A stretch of 5,815 nt of DNA from a bacterium HR36 (GTDB lineage Bacteria > Planctomycetota > Planctomycetia > Gemmatales > HRBIN36): contig BEIM01000248.1 of NCBI GenBank assembly GCA_002898995.1, positions 1 through 5,815 of the forward strand, in the 5' to 3' direction. A program made the translations under genes and the position numbers. This document shows, piece by piece, positions 1-5,363 of this stretch (position 1 is the first letter of the stretch; every line of letters starts with the position of its first letter). The notes beneath the pieces were generated by a model. It was not told the origin of the DNA. It saw only the letters and a list, made by a program, of their open reading frames with translations, and ran no database searches.

Positions 1-966
1 GATCTTGTTGACGCGCAAGCCAGTTTCTAGGGCGACTTCATACTGCGTAATCACGGGACCAGTATTGATGCCCACGACGCGCACATGATAACCGAAATCG
101 GCGAAGGTTTGTTCGAGTTTGGCGGCGCGTTCGCGGAGTTTCTGCTCATGTAATTCGATGGGGAACGGATCCGGGTCATCAAGTAAGTCAAGCGGCGGCA
201 ATTTCCCAACAGTTTGTGAGGCCGAATTCGATGCCCGATCTAAAGTGGCGGCCACCGCATCGTTTGTTGATACTTCTCTGTTGGTGCGCGTGTAAACACG
301 GATGGGAATGTCTTCGATTGTCCGGGGCGCCGCATGCTTAGGCGCTGGCAAAGGCTCTCGCAAGTTTCGGAAAGCATTGCGAATTAGCGATTGACGTAAA
401 CGACGGGAAACAGAGCCTTTTACTAACATAACGAGAAAAACTATCGGCCGAATCAAGGCCCGATCTAGGGCTAATAAGAGCGCGAGCAATGAGACAAGTG
501 GCGCCAGCACCCGGATGACGGTAGGCTCCAGGTACATGGTAGCGAAGCTATATATTGCAGTTCCTAGATGCGCCCCTAATCCGAACCGATCCATGTCTTG
601 CGTCCAGGAGGCGATGCTGACATTTAGGGCGACAAGGAGGAGGCACCATCCGGCTAAACGAAGAACCCAAATACCCTGGCCGTCTTCACGAAGGAGCGTG
701 AGCACGAGCACCAGCCAAACGATGGGCACGAACCAAACGGTAATGCCGAGCCAGTGGCTTAGCGTGTTCAGAATCGGCACGGTGCTGGCGACTAATGCCG
801 TCAGGGGCTCAGGCAGGGAAATGTCTGTCAGGAAAGGGAGGTTGTGGCGGTATGCGAGGATAGCGACTAGCAGTACACCTGCCCCCAGCGCAAGAAAAAT
901 CCATCCGAGGACTCGCACACCGAGCCGCACATATTTCATCCGCGGATTGGAGAAAATGCGCATCAT
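1..966 (-). CDS. ftsK: FtsK/SpoIIIE-family DNA translocase, N-terminal part (3' end cut by window edge)
   Basis: Membrane-anchored ATPase that pumps double-stranded DNA at the division septum during chromosome segregation. I translated 322 codons from the ATG at 966; the frame is open to base 1. Hydrophobic segments lie at about residues 16-38, 72-92, 99-119 and 150-170, matching the FtsK N-terminal membrane domain. A basic and variable linker (about 185-250) follows, then LPPLDLLDD at 256-264 and the start of the alpha domain, with DFGYHVRVVGINTGPVIT at 290-307, QYE at 308-310 and LRVNKI at the edge. The GPVITQYE block is characteristic of the family. The Walker A and B motifs and the gamma domain would lie beyond base 1, so ATPase activity cannot be checked. 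The start follows an in-frame TAG at 973-975; no good Shine-Dalgarno is visible, and ATGs at 963 and 939 are alternatives. The gene is divergent from the trmL-like gene. Leucine codons TTA and CTA are fairly frequent. Confidence 0.9.
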   Translation of the reverse strand, partial: MMRIFSNPRMKYVRLGVRVLGWIFLALGAGVLLVAILAYRHNLPFLTDISLPEPLTALVASTVPILNTLSHWLGITVWFVPIVWLVLVLTLLREDGQGIWVLRLAGWCLLLVALNVSIASWTQDMDRFGLGAHLGTAIYSFATMYLEPTVIRVLAPLVSLLALLLALDRALIRPIVFLVMLVKGSVSRRLRQSLIRNAFRNLREPLPAPKHAAPRTIEDIPIRVYTRTNREVSTNDAVAATLDRASNSASQTVGKLPPLDLLDDPDPFPIELHEQKLRERAAKLEQTFADFGYHVRVVGINTGPVITQYEVALETGLRVNKI

Positions 967-1009
967 GGCTGCCTAAGTAAATGTAGCCCCAGCTAGCGCA
1001 AGGGACGAG

Positions 1010-1023
1010 TGCGATCAATCGCA
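1010..1023. repeat. 14-bp dyad (6-bp arms, 2-bp centre), operator-like
   Basis: TGCGAT, then CA, then ATCGCA: a perfect inverted repeat. It lies between the ftsK-like start codon and the candidate ftsK promoter. The short centre makes it a better candidate for a dimeric protein-binding site than for an RNA hairpin. No regulator is identified. Confidence 0.4.
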
Positions 1024-1050
1024 AGAAAGCACGCCCGATCAGTATCAGTA

Positions 1051-1085
1051 GGCGGCGAAAGCTTATATAGACATATATCTCCGCC
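1051..1085. repeat. Imperfect 35-nt hairpin in the divergent intergenic region
   Basis: Outer arms GGCGG (1051-1055) and CCGCC (1081-1085) flank AG/CT (1060-1061 with 1079-1080) and TATAT/ATATA (1064-1068 with 1073-1077) around the loop AGAC. Bulges separate the three paired blocks. It overlaps the candidate minus-strand -10 element. The rest of the 967-1246 gap holds no credible gene. Confidence 0.3.
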
Positions 1086-1100
1086 CACTAGCACTGTAAG
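1072..1100 (-). promoter_or_regulatory. Candidate sigma-70-like promoter for the ftsK-like gene
   Basis: On the minus strand, CTTACA (1095-1100, 4 of 6 to TTGACA) is separated by 17 nt from TATATG (1072-1077, 4 of 6 to TATAAT). Transcription would start near 1065, giving an untranslated leader of about 100 nt before the ATG at 966. The match is weak and the spacing is the main support; planctomycete promoter consensus may differ. Confidence 0.22.
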
Positions 1101-1234
1101 CATCGGCATGGCAAATGGGAAAGTTCTTTTCATACGATAGCTGGATATTCGCGGTCGGGAAGTGGCGATCGTAGTGAATAGGTAAGATATAGTGGCAGGA
1201 GACGTAGGGGAACCAGCCTGGCAGCAGGACGACG

Positions 1235-1240
1235 AGGAGG
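1235..1240 (+). promoter_or_regulatory. Strong Shine-Dalgarno for the trmL-like gene
   Basis: AGGAGG lies 6 nt before the ATG at 1247. It is one of the two clearest ribosome binding sites in the window and fixes this start. Confidence 0.8.
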
Positions 1241-1246
1241 TGGCGG

Positions 1247-1702
1247 ATGCTGCATGTCGTGCTTGTGGAGCCGGAGATAGCACCCAACGTGGGGAATATA
1301 GCGAGGACATGTGCGGCTACGGGTTGCCGATTGCATTTAGTGGGCCCGCTGGGATTTCGTCTCGATGACCGAGCGTTGCGTCGGGCGGGTGTAGATTATT
1401 GGGACGTAGTGGATTGGGTGCGCTATCGGAACTGGGAGGAGTTTCGAGGCAATATAGGAAATAAGCAGATGTGGTTGTTTACAGCCCGAGGTGGACAGCC
1501 GTACCATCGTGTGCCCTATCGGGATGAGGATTGCTTAGTATTTGGATGCGAATCGCGTGGTTTGCCGGAAAGTTTGTTGGCGGAGTGCAGGGCTTGGCAA
1601 GTGTGCATACCGTTACCTAGCGGCAAAGTGCGCAGTCTCAATCTGGCCACTGCCGTCGGCATAGCCGTTTTGCGTGCTTTAGAAAGCCTGGGCCGCATTT
1701 GA
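1247..1702 (+). CDS. trmL: tRNA (cytidine/uridine-34-2'-O)-methyltransferase, TrmL-like SPOUT enzyme
   Basis: Cytoplasmic SAM-dependent enzyme of the SPOUT class. TrmL homologues add a 2'-O-methyl group to the wobble nucleotide (C34 or U34) of leucine tRNAs and act as dimers with a trefoil knot. The 151 residues match the usual length of about 155 for this single-domain family. Motif 1 is PNVGNIART (13-21, with N14, N17 and R20). Motif 2 is VFGCESRGLP (98-107, with E102 and R104). Motif 3 is RSLNLATAVGIAV (129-141) in the knot. The N-terminal MLHVVLVEPEIAPN and DRALRRAGVDYWD are also typical. In motif 3, ATAV stands where E. coli TrmL has SNAV, a variation outside the most invariant residues. 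The start is set by a strong Shine-Dalgarno. The gene is divergent from ftsK and 101 bp ahead of the small hypothetical gene on the same strand. Another SpoU-like tRNA or rRNA target cannot be excluded, but length and motifs favour TrmL. Confidence 0.93.
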   Translation: MLHVVLVEPEIAPNVGNIARTCAATGCRLHLVGPLGFRLDDRALRRAGVDYWDVVDWVRYRNWEEFRGNIGNKQMWLFTARGGQPYHRVPYRDEDCLVFGCESRGLPESLLAECRAWQVCIPLPSGKVRSLNLATAVGIAVLRALESLGRI

Positions 1703-1707
1703 ATTAA

Positions 1708-1734
1708 CCTGGGTCTAGTAAAAGCAGGCCCAGG
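1708..1734 (+). terminator. Hairpin after the trmL-like stop codon, terminator-like without a T tract
   Basis: CCTGGGTCT (1708-1716) pairs with AGGCCCAGG (1726-1734) over 9 bp with one G.U pair, around a 9-nt loop. It begins 6 nt after the TGA. No run of T follows, so intrinsic termination is uncertain; it could be a 3'-end stabiliser. The 3' arm can alternatively pair perfectly over 8 bp with CCTGGGCC (1687-1694) inside the coding end. Confidence 0.4.
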
Positions 1735-1803
1735 AGCTTGCAAGGTGGGTGTTGCTGAAGCCGATAATCCGCGTTGAACGATCTCCTGGGAAAAGGTGGC
1801 CCG

Positions 1804-2103
1804 ATGGTCGGTAGCGCAACCGCAACCTTGGCGACGCTGGAATCGCTCAGGGAATATGTGCTGCGAAGCCTATGCGAGCAGGATGCACTAGACCCGCATC
1901 AAGTGCAGTTTCTGGAGCACGTGTTGCGGCGTGGGCCAGGGATAGCAGGTTTGATGTGGGAAGTACGCGGTCCGCGGCGTCTGCGGACACAGGCTATTTG
2001 GGCCTACTCAGAAAGGCGGATTTATTTCTATAATTCCGCGGGGCAGCGCGTCGGGGTCGTGCATTTGACCGCTTGGCCGAATCTTGCCGAACAGGCAGCA
2101 TAA
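1804..2103 (+). CDS. Small hypothetical protein (99 residues)
   Basis: I do not recognise this protein. The first third (about residues 8-42) looks helical, with ATLATLESLREYVLRSLCEQ followed by an LDPHQVQFLEHVL stretch. The rest looks like beta strands: GLMWEVRG (49-56), an arginine-rich turn PRRLRT (57-62), then QAIWAYSERRIYFYNSAGQR and VGVVHLTAWPNL. There is no signal peptide, membrane segment or cysteine motif, so a soluble cytoplasmic protein of alpha+beta type is likely. I chose the ATG at 1804 because AGGTGG (1794-1799) lies 4 nt upstream; a TTG at 1774 would add 10 residues but lacks a ribosome binding site. The ordered, hydrophobically patterned sequence and the purine-rich site before the ATG argue that the gene is real. 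It is downstream of the trmL-like gene on the same strand and converges on the glycosyltransferase. Function unknown. Confidence 0.65.
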   Translation: MVGSATATLATLESLREYVLRSLCEQDALDPHQVQFLEHVLRRGPGIAGLMWEVRGPRRLRTQAIWAYSERRIYFYNSAGQRVGVVHLTAWPNLAEQAA

Positions 2104-2109
2104 GCAGAC

Positions 2110-2129
2110 ACTGACGCTGAGCGGTCAGT
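2110..2129. terminator. Stem-loop in the 21-bp convergent gap, possible bidirectional terminator
   Basis: ACTGACGC (2110-2117) pairs with GCG and TCAGT (2121-2123, 2125-2129) around the loop TGA, with one bulged G at 2124: an 8-bp stem. It lies between two convergent genes and its right arm contains the glycosyltransferase stop codon (2125-2127). There is no T tract on either strand, so termination is a positional inference. Confidence 0.35.
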
Positions 2130-3927
2130 AGCGCGGCAGCTGGCCGTCCTCGGGGAAGCCCCGGAAGTCCTGGGCGAGATAAATGTACTCGCGGGCGATT
2201 TCGCAACCATAGCGGTGTATGACTACGGTTTGGAGTAGCGTCACGCTGGCAAAACCCGCGCGCGCTTGCGCTGACAACGGGCCGACGCACAAAAATATCC
2301 GTCCAGTGAAGCGCTGTGGGTCGGCTAGAGGATTAGGCCGCCAAAGGTCGTATTGCGTGTAGCGCATGCCGTTGGCTCGGTTGAGGCAATAGACACGAGG
2401 TTGGTCTGGGAGATAAAAGGCCAGCTCGGCAGCGGTGCCGTACGGAGTAGCGGCCAGGATCGGATCAAAGCGAGAGCGCTGGCAAAGCTCCCGGCAGTGC
2501 TGGAGAGCGAGGGCTATTTCGCGCCAGCCTAATAGCCGGCAGGTGGGATCAAAGCGTCGCGGCCATTGCGGTTCGGTATCGCGACCGGTGAGTCGAGCTA
2601 ATGTTGGCAGAAGACCGAGGTGGTAAGCCAAGTGGGGGACGTGAAGATGGATGGTGAGCAATAGAGCAATGAGAGCAGTCGGCCAGAGGAGAAGTCGCGC
2701 GAGGCGGGGCGTGCCCGCCTGAAACCAGGTGGCTCGGAGCCAGCAGGCGGTCAGCGGAATGGCTGCGAGGTATGCGGAGACGGGCCAGTTGGGTTGAATA
2801 GGCGTGCGAAAACTGAAACCGGCAAACACCACGAATACAGGCCAGGAGAACGCCAGCAGGAAGCCGCTGGCGGGCTGGTGGGAGCGTACAGCCCAGAGAG
2901 AGGCCGCCAACCAGGCAACCATACCGGTGCCAAGTAGCAGGGCACTTTGCACGCCGAGGTACTCGAGCCAGCCCCACGGTCGCCAGCGAATCGGCCCAAC
3001 GAGTGCGGCCTGAGCGAAAAGGTGGCGAAAAGTAACCCAGTCATGCTGGGCGTTCCACCAGAGAATCGGACCCGCCCCGACAAGCGCGGCCAGGCCAAGG
3101 GCACACCATACTGCCGGCCGACTAAGGAGAGCACGCATGCCGCGGTGCATGACGAGAAAGAGCATCAGACAAGCGGGAAACAAAAGCATGGTCGGTTTGG
3201 CTAGGACACCCAGGCCAATGAGTAGTCCGAGAATAAGCCAGGACACCCAGCGGGAAGAGTTCGAGCCGGATTGCATGGTGTACGCGGGGGGTAGGAGGTC
3301 GCTGGCGGGGTCTTGCACGCGGTGCAACCGGTTTAGACCCAAAGCGTAATAAGCAGCGACCAGACTCCATTGCCAGAGGCACAAAAAAGGCGAATCAATG
3401 GTCATCAGGGTGCTCAACACGGAAACATGCGGGGTGAGCATGACCGCCAACATGGTGAGGAAGGCTAAACTGGGGAAAGCGGTTATCTGCCAGGTCAGGA
3501 CGAAGACCCCGAAAGCGAGCAAGCCTCCACAAATCGAGGAGGGAAGTCGCACGGCCGGCATAGTTGTCCCATGAACGTCTTTTAGCCAGGGGCCACACAG
3601 GCTTTCCCCGAGATATATCAACCAGGCTACTAATGGGCCCTTGCTGTAGTAGCACCAGTCAAGCTGGCGCGACCAGTCCCAGTAATGGGCTTCATCCGGA
3701 GCTAAGTCGAATGGACACCACCAGACCAAGTAAACCAGGCGGAACAAAACCCAAGCTGCCACCGTGCCCAGTGCGGCAGCGTACCAGGTGCGCGCGCTGG
3801 CGTGCGGACTCGGCCCAGAGGCAATGCGGGTCGGTGCCAAGCTATCTGGTTTGCAAGCGGTAGAAGGAGCGATGGTCATAGTCCACCCCGCGGCAAAACG
3901 AACGGTGCCTTCGCGGCCCCCCACCAT
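2125..3927 (-). CDS. Glycosyltransferase family 39 protein (ArnT/PMT-like, polytopic membrane)
   Basis: GT-C-fold enzyme expected to move a sugar from a polyprenyl-phosphate donor to an acceptor on the outer face of the cytoplasmic membrane; donor and acceptor cannot be told from sequence. Up to 600 residues. A first membrane segment at about 47-69 is followed by the catalytic-type loop DEAHYW (78-83) and YYSKGPLVAWLIYLG (93-107). Other family marks are VRLPS (126-130), TIDSP (176-180), GLGVLAKPT (238-246), WWNAQHDWVTF (290-300) and PNWPVSAYLA (379-388). Roughly ten hydrophobic segments reach to about residue 443. A soluble domain (about 455-600) follows, containing ELAFYLPDQPRVYC and TQYDLW, also seen in many GT39 proteins. 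The start is uncertain: the ATG at 3927 has no Shine-Dalgarno, while the ATG at 3879 (residue 17) has GGGGTGG 3 nt upstream and would leave a more usual short cytoplasmic tail. It follows the kinase by 113 bp on the same strand. Confidence 0.93.
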   Translation of the reverse strand: MVGGREGTVRFAAGWTMTIAPSTACKPDSLAPTRIASGPSPHASARTWYAAALGTVAAWVLFRLVYLVWWCPFDLAPDEAHYWDWSRQLDWCYYSKGPLVAWLIYLGESLCGPWLKDVHGTTMPAVRLPSSICGGLLAFGVFVLTWQITAFPSLAFLTMLAVMLTPHVSVLSTLMTIDSPFLCLWQWSLVAAYYALGLNRLHRVQDPASDLLPPAYTMQSGSNSSRWVSWLILGLLIGLGVLAKPTMLLFPACLMLFLVMHRGMRALLSRPAVWCALGLAALVGAGPILWWNAQHDWVTFRHLFAQAALVGPIRWRPWGWLEYLGVQSALLLGTGMVAWLAASLWAVRSHQPASGFLLAFSWPVFVVFAGFSFRTPIQPNWPVSAYLAAIPLTACWLRATWFQAGTPRLARLLLWPTALIALLLTIHLHVPHLAYHLGLLPTLARLTGRDTEPQWPRRFDPTCRLLGWREIALALQHCRELCQRSRFDPILAATPYGTAAELAFYLPDQPRVYCLNRANGMRYTQYDLWRPNPLADPQRFTGRIFLCVGPLSAQARAGFASVTLLQTVVIHRYGCEIAREYIYLAQDFRGFPEDGQLPRY

Positions 3928-3955
3928 ACTAACCGATCGGCTGGAGCTGAATCAA
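3926..3955 (-). promoter_or_regulatory. Candidate promoter for the glycosyltransferase gene
   Basis: On the minus strand, TTGATT (3950-3955) lies 18 nt before TAGTAT (3926-3931); each matches the sigma-70 consensus at 4 of 6 positions. The -10 overlaps the ATG at 3927, so a transcript from here could only use the downstream ATG at 3879. Weak, unsupported by other data. Confidence 0.22.
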
Positions 3956-4019
3956 GGCGAATTTTGCACCCAGGCTCGATTGTCTGCAACCCAAGCTCTT
4001 CAGGTAGCGTCTGGTGCCT

Positions 4020-4029
4020 CGACGCGTCG
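4020..4029. repeat. Perfect 10-bp palindrome after the kinase gene
   Basis: CGACGCGTCG is its own reverse complement and lies 11 bp past the kinase stop codon, within the kinase-glycosyltransferase gap. It could be a protein-binding site or chance in GC-rich DNA. Longer pairing between AAGCTCT (3993-3999) and AGAGCTT (4035-4041) brackets it, but over a loop of 35 nt. No T tract marks a terminator. Confidence 0.3.
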
Positions 4030-4040
4030 GCGGCAGAGCT

Positions 4041-5285
4041 TTAGCGGAAAAATAGCAGGTAAACGTTCAAAAGCAGACTCAGCAAGAGCAGCCCAATCCA
4101 GGCAAACGTAAGAGATGAGGATTTCGGGGGTTCGTATTGGACATCGCGGGCTTCGGCCTCAACGGTCTCGGCCTCGGCTAGGGATCGCAAGGCTTCGAGC
4201 CGTTGCTGCTGCCGTGAGGAAGATTCTCGAGCAAGTTTGGGAGGTTCGCCGCGCAGCAGACATTCCAAGTCCACGATTACACCAGCAGGCGTCTGGTAGC
4301 GTTTCTCCCGTTCTTTGGCCATCATGCGTTCGATGACCTCGCACAGTCCTGGGGACAGGTCGGGATTGATTTGGTCAGGAGGCTTGGGTTTTTCGCGGAG
4401 ATGCCCGAGGAGCACTTTGCGAACATCTTGGTAGGGGAACGGCGGTTGACCTGTCACCATCTGGTAGAGCGTGGCCCCCAGGGAATAAATGTCGGCGCGG
4501 ATATCGGGTTCGGTTTTAAGCTGGATCAACTCCGGGGCGATGTAGAACGGAGTGCCGATGGTCAGGCCCTGCTCGACTTTATTGAGTTCCCGATCATGGG
4601 TATGGCGTGCCAGACCGAGGTCGGCGAGTTTGACGATGCCGTCGGTAGTGAGGATGATGTTGGCGGGTTTGACGTCGCGATGCACTAGGCCGCGGCGATG
4701 CGCGTGTTCGAGGGCTTGCGCCACTTGGAGGACGATTTCAACGGCTTCCTTTTCGTCGAAAACGCGGCCAGTTTCTAATTCCTGCTTGATGGTGCGGCCT
4801 TGGACGTATTCCATGACGAAGTAATAAAGTTTGCCCGCAGCGCCCGCGTCAATTGCCTGGACGATATTGTTGGAGGACAATTGGGCGGCAATCTTGGCTT
4901 CGCGAAGAAAGCGGTTGATATAACCCGTGTTTGCAGCCAAGCTCGGCTTGAGAATCTTCACTGCCACCAGGCGATCCACGCTAATCTGCTTTGCTTTGTA
5001 CACGGCCCCCATCGAGCCTTCCCCCAGCTTCTCCAGGAGCAAATAGCCGGGGATTTGCTGCTGAAGCAAGGCATCGAGATTGCGAAGAACGCGTCGCCCC
5101 TGGCTGACGGTGAGATAACCGCGCTTGACCAATTCCCGCAGCAATTCGGAAACTCCCTGGCCTGGAGCCAGCGCCTGACGACATTCTTGCACTTCTTCCT
5201 CGGCAAGTAGCCCCCGCGTGATTAACCCATGAAGAAGCCTTTCTTCTTCAAGGCGCGCACCCTGGGTAGTTGCATCGGTGGACAT
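4041..5285 (-). CDS. Membrane-anchored Hanks-type serine/threonine protein kinase
   Basis: Transfers phosphate from ATP to Ser/Thr of protein targets. The kinase domain covers about residues 80-345 of 414 and looks fully active. It has the glycine loop LGEGSMGAVYKA (87-98), VAVK with K110, the helix-C glutamate E129, the catalytic loop HRDVKPANI (202-210, with D204 and N209), DLG with D222 in place of DFG, GTPFYIAPE (244-252), D265 and R329. The HRD arginine suggests activation-loop control. Residues 11-75 form a helical domain of two similar halves, common before planctomycete kinases. Residues 355-390 are charged and possibly coiled, and 391-412 are a hydrophobic helix at the extreme C-terminus, so the kinase faces the cytoplasm with almost nothing outside: no external sensor domain. 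It therefore probably senses an internal cue or a partner. GGAGGG (5294-5299) sits 8 nt before the ATG, fixing the start. The sigma-like gene ends 78 bp upstream on the same strand. Confidence 0.97.
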   Translation of the reverse strand: MSTDATTQGARLEEERLLHGLITRGLLAEEEVQECRQALAPGQGVSELLRELVKRGYLTVSQGRRVLRNLDALLQQQIPGYLLLEKLGEGSMGAVYKAKQISVDRLVAVKILKPSLAANTGYINRFLREAKIAAQLSSNNIVQAIDAGAAGKLYYFVMEYVQGRTIKQELETGRVFDEKEAVEIVLQVAQALEHAHRRGLVHRDVKPANIILTTDGIVKLADLGLARHTHDRELNKVEQGLTIGTPFYIAPELIQLKTEPDIRADIYSLGATLYQMVTGQPPFPYQDVRKVLLGHLREKPKPPDQINPDLSPGLCEVIERMMAKEREKRYQTPAGVIVDLECLLRGEPPKLARESSSRQQQRLEALRSLAEAETVEAEARDVQYEPPKSSSLTFAWIGLLLLSLLLNVYLLFFR

Positions 5286-5293
5286 GGATAAAG

Positions 5294-5299
5294 CCCTCC
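5294..5299 (-). promoter_or_regulatory. Strong Shine-Dalgarno for the kinase gene
   Basis: GGAGGG on the minus strand lies 8 nt before the ATG at 5285. It supports this start; no in-frame alternative upstream is needed. Confidence 0.75.
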
Positions 5300-5363
5300 A
5301 TCTGGAAAGAGAAAAAGTTTACCAGAATTTTACGGCACGAAAGCAGGCAAAAGGCACAAAGGT

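Noticed and set aside
515..976. Plus-strand open frame of 153 codons opposite the ftsK-like gene
   Set aside because: It is antisense to a frame with clear FtsK features, is rich in Arg/Ser/Pro as expected of a shadow frame, and has no ribosome binding site.
1109..1138. Possible trmL promoter TGGCAA-18-TACGAT
   Set aside because: Both hexamers are weak, and another weak -10 (TAAGAT at 1183-1188) competes; no basis to choose.
993..1310. Minus-strand open frames across the divergent intergenic region and the trmL start
   Set aside because: Low-complexity Ser/Arg/Pro composition and overlap with the trmL-like coding start; no initiation signal.
1774..1803. TTG start extending the small hypothetical protein by 10 residues
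   Set aside because: No Shine-Dalgarno before the TTG, whereas AGGTGG precedes the ATG at 1804.
2549..3134. Overlapping minus-strand frames of 127-142 codons inside the glycosyltransferase gene
   Set aside because: Alternate-frame shadows of a well-supported GC-rich gene; composition is not protein-like.
4371..5210. Plus-strand frames of 105 and 136 codons opposite the kinase
   Set aside because: They mirror the kinase codons on the other strand, where all catalytic motifs are intact; no family resemblance.
5327..5332. TAAAAT -10-like hexamer between the sigma-like and kinase genes, minus strand
   Set aside because: No acceptable -35 hexamer lies 16-18 nt upstream.
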